This document shows positions 33,834 through 43,413 of a stretch of DNA of 64,000 nucleotides, piece after piece; within the stretch, counting starts at the first letter, position 1, and each line of letters opens with the position of its first letter. The notes beneath the pieces are model-generated. The model ran no database searches and was not told the DNA's origin. It was given only the letters and a program-made list of their open reading frames with translations. Source of the stretch: Mytilinidion resinicola. Taxonomy: Eukaryota > Ascomycota > Dothideomycetes > Mytilinidiales > Mytilinidiaceae. A program made the translations under genes and the position numbers. Location of the stretch: contig NW_022985461.1 in the NCBI RefSeq assembly GCF_010093595.1, positions 352,454 to 416,453 of the forward strand, read 5' to 3'.

Positions 33834-35794
33834 CTATAGAAGCTCTATAACCTCCCTCACCTTTGAGAGCGCCCGCCACACATCATTATGTATTAACCCG
33901 ATTCCAACTCTTTCTGTTCCAGTTTCTGTAGTCATTACTAACATAACATTTACAAGACAATATTCCGAAAACGCCAGCCTTGTGTCATCACAAATATGGC
34001 CAAACCAAGAAGTCAAATGGTCAAGTACCACCTGTTCTCTTATCCATTTAGACCGTGACAGCGCAATGAATTTGTGAACCTCTCGCTTATCACTTTGGAA
34101 ATCATACAGCATACCGCATCTAAGGCCATCCGTTGTCCATATTTCTTCGTACGGGGCAAGTGGAATCTGATCTGGCTGCCAGAGCGTTAGTTTTCTAGGA
34201 ACAACTTGAAAAGCACTCATTCCAACCGAATCCGTGTTAACGTGAAGCGCGGAAATCCTGGTATTATCATGAGTATACAGGCTATTTGATGCTTCCGTGT
34301 TGTGCTCCTGCAGGATTTCGATTTCAGACTGCATAGGAATTAGCGGAGCGTCTCTGATGTCGGACTCCGTCTAAAGAGGATCTAGAAAAATTTGGAAATG
34401 CCAGTGCGACCCGCCAATCCACCCTGCCCAGGACCAGCTTGGAAAATTTGGATTACGCAACCGGTTTGGGGAAGCCGATCTCTATAAGAGAGCGCGACCC
34501 ATGAGGAGGGAAGGCATCCCAGCAAGGAAGCGCCATCCAAATCGACTTGAAAAAATGGCAAAAATGCCACTGACTGCTTTGAGTGAGTCCTCTGAGTACG
34601 TTTGTTTTCGCTCGGAGAAATCGAAGACTAGCTGAGTGAACAGGGTGTATTGATAACCAACATCCAGAGAAGTATCCTGCGTTTCGAGTACCGCTGATAG
34701 AGTATTTCGTTCAGGCCAGGAATCCGACATGGTCAAGCCAGAATCGCTCTCTAATCCAGAGTAGCAATGAAAGAAAGTTCCATGGTCCATGAATATCAAG
34801 CATCGTCTGGAGAGACAACTTCCTTGGAAAGTCCAACCTCTTGAATTGTATGAACGATTTCGCAAGACATCGGTCAAAAATGGCCTGACGGTTAAAAATT
34901 TGTTCGATAGTGTTTCCTCAGTATCTGTAATTGACATCTGGACGGACGCAATGTTCGCCAGTCGCGTGCCTTGCCTGACACCTGGCAATGGAGATTCGGC
35001 ACTGTCCGCGCTTAGGGCGACGATGGTGAGGAATGCTTGTGGGTAGATTGAATCCATCTTTGTGAGCAGTTGCGCCTTCTGGATTTCGTCGTCCTGTGGA
35101 ATGCACAGAGCGAGAGCGTCAATCCATAAATATCGTTCCTCTAGTCGGCGCGAAACTTCGATAGCATCTCGAACCACAGGGCTCAAGGGAGGTTGGATAC
35201 CAAGGAATGCTCCGGGCTGTTGAAGGGCGGTACAATTTGAAAATGTTGTTTTGAACATGATTGTATTGCCCCATACGTAACTGAGAGCCAGATACTGGAC
35301 ACTGGTGTCTCTGTAGACAAGACAGTTGTCAAGCGTGTCGATGAAATAAGTCTTTATCGGAGGTCTCATGCTGCGCACAGAATGAGATGCTTTACAGTGA
35401 ATGTGATCGGAGTCGCACTTGGTCAGGATGTTGGGCGTTTCGCAGCTGTGTCTTTGACCGGAGACCACCAATCCGAGTCAGCATCGATTTGATGGTCAGG
35501 GAGGAAATAGTCAAGCTCGCCTCGCATAACGCCGTCTTGCCAAATGATGAATCCGTCTCTTCCCATTTTTCTCAGCGTGATTCTTTGTGGTGACAGCTTA
35601 ATCTGTTGTTGTAGGCCAGGGTTCACATCGGGTATGGACGGTAGCATGCGGAGTACTAATTGACAGACGGGATAAGTACGCTTTGACTCGATTTCTGCCA
35701 CTGTTTGGAAGTCTATCACCTGAAAGTCTTCGGTCACTCTATGCAGTTCACGGCAGGTTCTGCACGGCAGCTCTGACGGAAAAAGGTCATCCAT
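33834..35794 (-). pseudogene. Decayed HET-domain gene
   Basis: The coding trace runs from the ATG at 35794 to the stop at 33834, about 650 codons. HET motifs are clear: YLALSYVWG, YLWIDALALCIPQDDE with SIYPQAFLTIVA, RGWTFQG with SRRCLIF, and late FPSWSWAGW, then a C-terminal part containing GMLYDFQSDKREVHKFIALS. The frame is broken. A shift near 35405-35450 separates the N-terminal part (Cys-rich, PCRTC and CPVCQLV-like) from the HET core. In-frame TAG codons lie at 34482-34484 and 34371-34373. The first falls where the family usually has Trp, just before the FPSWSWAGW block, and TGG-to-TAG is a TpG-to-TpA change as RIP produces. HET proteins trigger vegetative incompatibility reactions. This copy is very probably non-functional. 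Confidence 0.8.
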
Positions 35795-36054
35795 ATCTCG
35801 GTAATCCGCCTGTCTTCTTGACGTGCGGGGAGATTCTGAGCGTTCCTAATGATAGAATAAACAACGCAACATAGAATAGTCCAAAGAAGATGTGACAGGT
35901 TCTGGCGACCCGTATAATTGAATTGTGTTCAGAAGTAGAGAGGCTGCTGCTCTGTGCATCGGGAGAATCTCAGGGTCGCACGGGTTAATGATTAACAATA
36001 TCTTGGCGCGATATCCATCAACGTAGTCGGCAAGCAAGTGGCCACTGCAAGAAT
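35795..36054. other. Short flank between HET pseudogene and element
   Basis: 260 bp upstream of the HET remnant; no gene. It abuts the inverted-repeat element. Confidence 0.35.
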
Positions 36055-36124
36055 GTGGCCACCCCAATTATTGGTGCAATTTGCATGCTTTAGCACCCCA
36101 GCAATCTCAACAACCGCGAGATAT
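36055..36124 (+). repeat. Left terminal inverted repeat
   Basis: Pairs with 36361-36432. Differences are mostly transitions, consistent with RIP or age. Confidence 0.75.
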
Positions 36125-36360
36125 AAAGTATAGCTTTAAGATTGCATATACTATCTAGCTCATTCTAATAGCTAAAAGAATGTTTGGAGCAGTATGGCGG
36201 CGTAATCCTATTGTATTGTCCTTTGTAGGTATTACTTGATTTCAGGGGCCAAAACTAGGCAAAATGTTACCGCGGCTAAACAGGGCTATCAAGAGATCTA
36301 AACAATTAACAGATGATATTAAAATAACCACGGATATCATCATCATAAGTCACAACCTGG

Positions 36361-36432
36361 AATATTTCGTGGTTGTTGAGATGGCTGGGGTGCTAAAAGG
36401 TCCAAATCGCACCAAAAATTGGGGGCAACCAC
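36361..36432 (-). repeat. Right terminal inverted repeat
   Basis: Inverted partner of 36055-36124, ending in CCAC then TAGTTAGCTAG outside. Confidence 0.75.
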
Positions 36433-36748
36433 TAGTTAGCTAGTCTTCTCTTTCGCTTAGGTCAGAAACGATCCCCTAACCAAGCCATGTACTCCGCATC
36501 ACGTTTCGCAGATGCGTGCTCATTCCAATGCCGTCGACTCTTCAGCCACTCGTCCAAGCCCATATATCCCCGTAGTGGTAGCTGGCGTAGGAAGGGAGAA
36601 TCAGTGAGGGAGACATGAGTTGTATTGAGGTTCTAGCGAGTGGCTATATAGTTGGAAGACGGTAGGAGTGGAACATGGTGAAACAAGGAGAAGTGACAGG
36701 AGCGTAGCAGCAGCGTAGCAGTAGCGTTCTAGTACAGTATCAAATACA
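36433..36748. other. Flank between element and second HET remnant
   Basis: 316 bp; contains a few GCGTAGCAG-type short repeats at about 36700-36727. No gene. Confidence 0.4.
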
Positions 36749-38390
36749 CTAGTTCTTACGCACTAGGGGGTGCATCCAGCTGCCACGTAGACCATAAAAC
36801 GTAGTGCTGGATGCCAACTTGTCGCAGAGGCTTAAATGCTGTCCGTGTGATGCAATGCAGGATGGGTCAATTTGTCGAGATAGTAACACCAATGTCCGCA
36901 TACTTACGCGCAAATGACAAAATGAGTCTTCCCCAGCTCGCTCAACAGATATTTCTGTGCCGAGATATTCGTGCTTCATGCTATCACTCCCCTTCTTAGT
37001 TACATAGGCTTCAACAACTCCAGTCTGTGTCGCTGATTCCCGGCAAAACAAATGCGCTTTCGTTTTTGTACAGACTGATGACAGGCAGAAGTAGAAGCCC
37101 TTCAACTTGATTGGAGACGGACCTCCCGGCAAATAATCACCGCAATCATCAAAATGCCTCGAAAATTGCTGCAGTCGAAATTCGGAGAACGTGGACTTAG
37201 GTAACTTTTCCAGGTCAAGCTCAAGAGCTTTTTGAATGATGTATACCGTGCAGAGACAAAGTGAGTCTTGACACGACTTCAGAGTTTGTTCGAACACCTC
37301 TCCGCTTGACAGTGTATAATCTACTTTTATCTTCTCGCGGCACAGCGATGATAGTGAGTATATTCGATCCACCGGGTTTGCACAAAGCCGCTCGTGAAAT
37401 AGAATTATAAGGCTTGCCAGGCCCATTCGCCTCAATTGCTGATTCGGGATGTTTTCCTTGAGCCGAAGGTACTCTGACACACTGGCGAACTCCAACTGTT
37501 CTCGGCCTGAGATGAGAATAATCTTGCGAGCCTTTACTATCTCTTGCGTGATCCATGCGCGCTTCCAATATTCGTTCGCAAGGAAAAAATTCGGCGAGAC
37601 TTCTTAGAGACGACTGGGATCCATCGGCATACGTTATTATTTGTGACCTATCAACACCCGGGTTCTCGCGAATAGTTTTTAGAAACCAGGAAGTGTGTCT
37701 GTTGGTTCCGAGCCAGGAAAGCACTTGGGTAGCTTCCCAGTATATATCTCCCATTTGTTGAACTTGGCAGTTTCTTCCATTGGTGTCCTCCTGGTTGATA
37801 CATATGGCATCGATCCATAGCCATCTGCCGTTGTATTTTTCCCTGGCCACCTAGATATGAAGCAATCATGTTACCAAAAAGTAAAGGGTTCTGTATATAA
37901 ATTTCTTGTGGTTGTTCAGCGACAAGACGGCTCAAGTCCGGACATAGTGTACACTGTCAGATCTATTTGACACCTCACTGGACGAACACTTCTGTAAAAG
38001 TGGTATCCTCCTATTTCTCGGAGCACTCTGCGAAAGGAACATATTACATTATACGTACCTCTAGAAATTTCTGCAGATTTCTGCGCACAGAGAATTTTTT
38101 CCTTTTAGCAGGACATTGTACAGCTTTGTTCTTTGACCCCACGTATATGACAGACAGGTGAAATCATGAAAGAACGTGATGTGCTGTAGATGACACTGCA
38201 CGAAGCCGTCCGATGGCAGATCTGGAAGAACCACAATGACGCGAATAGAGCCTCTCTCGAAACTAAGCTTGTCGTATGTGAATAGCTCCCGCGACGAGTT
38301 TCTGGTAGCTCCTTGGGTCTTGCGGCTCTTACTAGGCGGTTCTTTACTAGCAATTTGCAATTTCTTTCCTCTTGTGCGCGTGTTTGGCAT
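36749..38390 (-). pseudogene. Second HET-domain gene, two frameshifts
   Basis: The trace starts MPNTRTRGKKLQ at 38390 and ends LVRKN at 36749. Motif FTCLSYTWG is followed by a frame break in a run of six T (38095-38100). The frame resumes, is interrupted by a plausible intron (38058-37851, GTACGT...TCTAG, 208 nt) and continues with GRWLWIDAICINQED. A second break lies in a run of six A (37584-37589), after which WITQEIVKARKIILISG and the remaining ~250 residues follow, including CANPVDRIYSLSSLC. This order matches fungal HET proteins, mediators of incompatibility. Each break is one base within a homopolymer, so either the gene is dead or the assembly is wrong at two places. Otherwise the frame is long and intact, which makes the second option worth testing. 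Confidence 0.75.
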
Positions 38391-38906
38391 GTTGAAAGTT
38401 TTGTAAATATCCGAAGAAGATCGGGCTATATCCTCCAGAGTCTTGGTCTATGGCTTGCGCAGTTGGGGAGCGGATGTACTCATTTCTCATTCCCTCAGGA
38501 TAAGATCGATGAAAGAATAGATAGAAGGAAGTATTGACGAAGTTAAAAGGTGAGCGTTAGGCTCGCCAGAGCAATGAAATTGCAGAGTGTTGGGCAAGCG
38601 GGGCAGTGCAAGCTGAAGGCAGCAGCGAAAGTACTATTGCCCATTAAATAGCTGTTGAAGCTCCAAGCTTAAGCGAAAAGGCTTCTCGTCGAATACATTT
38701 GTAACACGACATCGACTTTCTGTGTATTATTGCGCATTGATGTGGTTTACGACCACTCCAAAGCCTTTACTTGATATCTTGGCATCTGACCACCTAAGAT
38801 ACTACAAGGCATAGCGCTTCTGTTGTTTACCTTACTTTATGCGAACCACCCTACTCCATGTTAGGGTCTGACCGAGAGGGGTGAGGGCTTTGGGGTTGAA
38901 TCTCGG
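38391..38906. other. Spacer between HET and WD40 remnants
   Basis: 516 bp, no gene seen. Confidence 0.4.
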
Positions 38907-39300
38907 GTATGGTCAGTGGCCTTCTCCCACGACTCGACCAGGCTGCCGTCGGCGTCGTTCGACCGCACTGTCAGGATATGGGACGCCGGCAGCTGCGAGT
39001 GCCTCCACACGCTTCGTATTGGTAAGGCACTTAACCGGATCTCATTTGACATTAATTAACTCCTATCTTCACACAAATATTAGCACTATCAACATCAGTG
39101 CTCTGTCAGGTTCAGTTATACTTCCAACTATTTCGGAGCCTTACAGTCCTTAGTATCAAGGCCTTGCTCTTAGCGCGGATAGTGTATAAATAACGTATAC
39201 TTCAGAAAACTTGATGTGGCTGCCCTCAGAGTATCGGCCGTTATGCTCGGCGGTGTCAAGGGACACAATTGGCATTGGTGTTGGAATAGGAAGGGTGTGA
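38907..39300 (+). pseudogene. C-terminal remnant of a NACHT-WD40 (NLR-like) gene
   Basis: Three fragments in changing frames follow one another as in the C-terminus of fungal NACHT-WD40 proteins. 38907-39050 reads VWSVAFSHDSTRL, FDRTVRIWDAGSCECLHTL and GKALNRISFD, a WD40 blade with the terminal WD dipeptide. About 39060-39100 reads NSYLHTNISTI. 39153-39300 reads ALSADSV, a stop, then ENLMWLPSEYRP and a terminal GIG stretch ending at a stop. The rest of the gene (NACHT and most blades) is absent upstream; an N-terminal effector domain cannot be seen. Decay by stops and shifts is obvious. Confidence 0.75.
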
Positions 39301-40041
39301 ATATGCAAAATTTAGCTTAATATATCCTAAGGCTTAAGGGCGTTATATTGGTTTAAATTACTATCCTATATATAGTTATTCTCTCTATTTTATAGAAGGC
39401 CAGGGATCAATATGAATATACAGCTAAGGCTCAAAAAAGAAGCACGTGTTGAAGACTTACCACTTAAGCCTCGTCAAAGGCAGACGAACGCCTCCGATGA
39501 GGCTAGCAGTGAGGATGGCCGACACGCTCCGGCCATGACCTTGTGAGGTGGCGATTCTGTAGGTGTCCTCAGATAGCTGCAAGGCTGGGGCTGAGGTTGG
39601 CCCGCTTGCCAAGACCCTCCAGCTACAGGTTCAATAGCCGATTAAGTAAATTACACCCTGATGACTCCACTAGCCCAGATTAGTGATCGCTTGTATTAGA
39701 GGTACCAACCTTCCTTGCATGAAACTCCGCGCCACAGCGGACACCAGGCTGATAATAACTTCCCAGCATCGTAGCGAGGTTCTAATAAGTACCCCTCAAA
39801 TTTCTCGGCACGGTGGGCTTCTCGGCACGCGTTGATGGACATTAGTTGATCTTTCGATACTTTGATTCATTCATCAAGGACTAAAGTAGATATCACTAGG
39901 TAAATAGCGCGGGTTTAATTGCAATCAGTTGATTATTAAAGGCATCTAGCCTAATCTACACAAAGTATGAGCCCATGATCTGATTTCCAAGGTTACTACT
40001 TAGCTAAGCGGTAAGTTCTTCGTCTCTCACGAATAGCAGCT
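39301..40041. other. AT-rich degenerate sequence
   Basis: 740 bp of locally AT-rich, stop-rich DNA (for example 39300-39420) that looks like mutated transposon debris. No ORF or terminal repeats identified. Confidence 0.4.
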
Positions 40042-40665
40042 TCACGAACTGGAAGCAGCAGCTATCGATTCCTTGCCGCGCACTGCGCCGAGCGTCCGAA
40101 TCGGATCACTCTCGTGGCCGAATTTTGGTCGGCGTAAACGAGAGACGAACTTAGCCCTGCGATCATCCCACGACCTTTTCCGGATTCGATGGCTAGATGG
40201 CCCCCGCTCCCTGAAGAGTATGTGCTTCGGTATGGTGGGTCGGCTGTGGTGCTGAATCACCATACTATTGGACTTATTCTTCATCCTCAACCCCTCACCC
40301 TTCGCTAGATCATCATCCAGCTCATCCTCATCCATGAGATCTCCTTCATCCTTAACATGCCGGATGAAATCAGCAGTGATGTACCATTGCTCGATCGTCT
40401 TGTCGCAGTGCTTTTCAAAGGCTTTGCCAGATTTGAACTTAGTTTCGTGGAGTTTAATGAGCGTGCGCTGGATTAACATGTCGTTGTAGAGTTCGTCGCA
40501 GAGGGCGCGGAGGGTGGAGCGTTTGGTTTGGCGGATTTCCAGATCGAGGTCTTGAGAGAATTCTTGATCGGATTGCGAATCGGATACTTCATAGTTATTT
40601 TGATCGGATGTCTGCGAGAATTCTTGATCGGACTCCTCACTCTGGGGAGGAAGATGGGGCGGCAT
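40042..40665 (-). CDS. Orphan LCDEL-family protein, copy 1
   Basis: Single exon, 207 residues, start MPPHLPPQSEE. Residues 5-45 are acidic and contain two imperfect SDQEFSQ repeats. Residues ~46-105 are the shared helical segment: RSTLRALCDELYNDMLIQRT, a basic stretch, then YITADFIRHVKDE. An acidic DLMDEDELDDDL follows, then a basic tail (RIRKRSWDDRRAKFVSRLRR). No signal peptide or membrane segment. It belongs to a set of three neighbours on the same strand spaced about 0.3-0.5 kb apart. It matches its two paralogues only weakly outside the LCDEL block, so membership rests mainly on that block, gene size and position. Function unknown; possibly a nuclear or RNA-binding protein from its charge pattern, which is a guess. 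Confidence 0.55.
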   Translation of the reverse strand: MPPHLPPQSEESDQEFSQTSDQNNYEVSDSQSDQEFSQDLDLEIRQTKRSTLRALCDELYNDMLIQRTLIKLHETKFKSGKAFEKHCDKTIEQWYITADFIRHVKDEGDLMDEDELDDDLAKGEGLRMKNKSNSMVIQHHSRPTIPKHILFRERGPSSHRIRKRSWDDRRAKFVSRLRRPKFGHESDPIRTLGAVRGKESIAAASSS

Positions 40666-41191
40666 GTTTTGTGATAATGTTGTAATCGTTCTTTCCGGAC
40701 CCGGTGGCAGTGTTGTTGTTGTAAGTGTGAAAATGATCTTTTCCGTGCTTTTGGTGATCAGTGAGAGAATGCGTGTGGAGAAAGACCATGCTCCACACGT
40801 TTATAGAAGAATTTATACAAGAGAATTGCACGCAACACAATGGACTATGTTGGGTCTTACAGCTGAAGTATGCTACGTTGTGGACTAACAACGCATATGA
40901 GAAGAATATGAGGTAATGACTAACAATTTCGAGAAATTCATACCAGTAGGTTGCTCTTACTGGAGGCGGAGATATGGAAAATCCGATGATGTGACTTACA
41001 TGTATATTCAAACAACGTTGAGGCCATAGAGAAAAGTTTAAGGGTAATCATAGTGTGCTGTTGATGATATTTATTCGGGTCTACAGGAAACGTAGCTTAC
41101 CAGAAATCAGTAGAGAAAGGTTGAGCTGACGAGCGAGGTGCCGCTACCATGGGATCATCTTGAATCTTCCAGCCTGTTCGCTAGAATGATC
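40666..41191. other. Spacer between orphan genes 1 and 2
   Basis: 526 bp. A splice-donor-like CTG|GTAAGC (minus strand) occurs at about 41100 and a similar one at about 42112, hinting at non-coding leader or trailer exons. No second gene. Confidence 0.4.
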
Positions 41192-41833
41192 TCAAGGGGC
41201 CTCTGACATATCTCGACTTTCAACTGCGTTTCGTCTTGAGCGACCGAGTGTGGTATTCGATGACGTTGCGTTCTTGCCATGCCCTTCAATGTTTCTAGAA
41301 AGGAAGCCCTTAACATCCTTACCCTCGAGGCATTCGACGTTAGTGTGTTTGACACTCGACCAGTTCTTTAGAGGACGCTGCGACTTAGGACTTACTGGTG
41401 GACTTTCAATCCTCGTAGCCGGCTGATCCCACCTAACCTGATCAAACTCGACCCTGATATCGCACGGCTCATACTGAAACTCTCTTTCCGACTCGTTCTT
41501 AGAAACCCAGCGCTCGATCATACGCAGATGCATGTTCAGAGCTCTTTCGTCCATCAAGTGTCCGTTCAGGTCAACATCCACAGCTATGGAAGCAGCCATG
41601 AACTGTATTTTGTTGATTACGACGCGGTAGCGAAGGTACTCTGTTGTCATGCTGCCTTCGTCATCGAGTATCAGAATGAACCAATTCTGTACACTGGCGT
41701 CCCGGCGAAGCTCATCGCATAGTTCCCGGAGTGCGTCAAGTTTGGCAAGACGTCTTTGCTCCGGCTCGTAGTTGGCCCAGATCGGGGGCACTTTTATGAT
41801 CGTGCGATATGGCTGACTGATGTAGTTAGGCAT
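41192..41833 (-). CDS. Orphan LCDEL-family protein, copy 2
   Basis: Single exon, 213 residues from the ATG at 41833 (MPNYISQPYRTI); the open frame extends upstream but lacks another ATG. The shared block is RRLAKLDALRELCDELRRDA followed by SVQNWF (residues ~32-58), then helices and ALNMHLRMIERWVSKNESER. A late motif, WDQPATRIESPPVSP (residues ~140-155), is shared with copy 3 (WDWPATRLQSPPHSP), which supports common descent of these two copies. The C-terminus is basic and serine-rich. No known domain, signal peptide or membrane helix. Confidence 0.65.
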   Translation of the reverse strand: MPNYISQPYRTIIKVPPIWANYEPEQRRLAKLDALRELCDELRRDASVQNWFILILDDEGSMTTEYLRYRVVINKIQFMAASIAVDVDLNGHLMDERALNMHLRMIERWVSKNESEREFQYEPCDIRVEFDQVRWDQPATRIESPPVSPKSQRPLKNWSSVKHTNVECLEGKDVKGFLSRNIEGHGKNATSSNTTLGRSRRNAVESRDMSEAP

Positions 41834-42139
41834 TTTGTGGGCTTTCAGGATTTGGTCAGAAAGAGTGTGTTGAGAAAGAGGAATCTTGCGTCCCTCCAAA
41901 GCCTTTTATGTAACGAAGGAGATGCGAGACAATGTTCTCTGTTCAATATACGATATTCTACATGGGGCTCAACAATGCATACCGGGGAGATAGAGTGATG
42001 TTCGAAAAGAACGACGCGGGTATCACTAAGTTCGAGAGATGTGTGGAGAAGACATGAAAGAAGTAGGTATTGATTGGATTGAGAGACTGTTCAATTAATG
42101 AGCTGGCTTACCAGAGCCGAACGTATCCCAAGGTGCGTT
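41834..42139. other. Spacer between orphan genes 2 and 3
   Basis: 306 bp between copies 2 and 3, same strand; presumed promoter of copy 2. No gene. Confidence 0.4.
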
Positions 42140-42822
42140 TCATGACTTCCCACGCTTCTGTGGTCGTCCTATCTCAGACGTGGTGGTAGTTTGTATTTTG
42201 CTCATTTCCAGCTGATGAGTGTGGGTGCTTTTAAGCGGACTACGCACGTTATTGACGCCCACCTCCTTCGGAGCACTGAAAGATTTCCTGGATGGACCAT
42301 TCGGGCTATGAGGTGGGCTTTGAAGCCTCGTCGCCGGCCAATCCCATTCAATTTCGTAGAATCTGGTCTTTATCTTAAATGGCGGGTCCTTGAACCTTCT
42401 CTCCGACTGGTTCAGTGACCGAAGGCGATTCCCTAGAATAATATACCTATTGAGATTTCCTAAGTTACTGACATTGTTTCCCTTTCTTTCTCGGTCATTT
42501 GGAGAAATTGGGTGATCCGGGCTTGACGCTTGCTAGTCTCGACCTGGTATTTCATCCCGGGGTAAAACTTGCGGTCCATCATTCTTTGAGCACTGACTTC
42601 TTTGCGTAAATCATCGCATAGGTCGCGACATTCCTGGAGTTTAATTTGACGAAGTCGTTCCCTCTCATTTCTAACCGGGTCCGTTTCGGAGGCTTGTCCG
42701 TTTCGGTCGGTTTGCAGTTTGAGGACACTAATTTGTTCCTTCATATGTCTAGCCCTTTCGGTTTCAGATTCTTGTTCGCTGGGGTCAGGCTTCCCGTCCT
42801 TGTGGCAGAGGTGGAAATGCAT
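42140..42822 (-). CDS. Orphan LCDEL-family protein, copy 3
   Basis: Exons 42822-42469 and 42406-42140 (62-nt intron, GTAACT...ACCAG, phase 0) give 206 residues, close to copies 1 and 2. The start is MHFHLCHKDGKPDP. Shared block: RERLRQIKLQECRDLCDDLR and KEVSAQRM (residues ~50-75). After the junction: SERRFKDPPFKIKTRFYEIE then WDWPATRLQSPPHSP. Positively charged C-terminus ends QKRGKS. A doubt: the intron region itself can be read in the second frame as N-R-L-R-S-L-N-Q-S-E, which resembles copy 2 (R-W-V-S-K-N-E-S-E), so the junction may instead be a one-base frameshift in a decaying gene. Function unknown. Confidence 0.55.
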
Positions 42823-43413
42823 TTCAATGATCTAGTGATTAGAAGAAGTGTCCAGCGGAAGAACGAGGTTCGCCCATTTACAAGAGCAGTCGTGTTTCGG
42901 GAGGTTAACGTGAACAATACTTTGTTTCAAGGTGGCAATATAGCACGTTGTGCTCCTTGGTCTGATCGAGGGATTCTTTATTCTTCTATTGTACCCCTTG
43001 TCTCGTATTACCCACACATTGTGGAGTTTGCAGATGTGATGAGCACCTCGACGAGTCTTGGTCGTCAATCTCTCATTCGAGGACTTCCTGCTTCGAAAGT
43101 AGTTGCACGAAGCGCAAGATGGCTACAATTTGTTGTAAGCAGCTCTGCTTAATGGTTTATGAAGAGGTGAGGAAGTGAGAGCATGGATGGAGAACAGACC
43201 TAGCTGGAGGACAGACCTAGCTGGAGGAGAGAGAGGATAGTGAAGAGATACGCTATGCCAGCGCTCGAGAAAGACAAGAAAGCGACTAAGAGTGTCCAGT
43301 GATATTATTGGATATTATGCGTCCATATGGACCATCGCTAGAAAAGAGAAATCATGTTGATTGGGTATCTTGGTAGTTTTTGCAACGCCTTATGCCATCT
43401 GAAAGCCGATCCC
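42823..43413. other. Intergenic region right of orphan array
   Basis: About 590 bp; contains the 17-bp tandem repeat below. A plus-strand open frame at 42646-43152 overlaps copy 3 and is rejected. Confidence 0.45.
43194..43227 (+). repeat. 17-bp tandem duplication
   Basis: ACAGACCTAGCTGGAGG occurs twice in direct succession. Too short to interpret. Confidence 0.8.

Larger units (their letters stand above)
36055..36432. mobile_element. MITE-like element with ~70-bp terminal inverted repeats
   Basis: The left end (36055-36124) and the reverse complement of the right end (36361-36432) match over ~70 bp, sharing TTTAGCACCCCAGC then ATCTCAACAACC and a GTGG...CCAATT terminus. The middle is AT-rich and non-coding. 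No transposase is present, so a non-autonomous DNA transposon is the likely nature. I could not find a certain target-site duplication; the right flank starts TA but the left does not. Confidence 0.7.

Noticed and set aside
36433..36470. Target-site duplication of the MITE-like element
   Set aside because: No matching direct repeat at both ends; TA is seen on the right only.
42646..43152. 168-codon plus-strand frame over orphan copy 3
   Set aside because: Antisense to the minus-strand orphan gene; no features.
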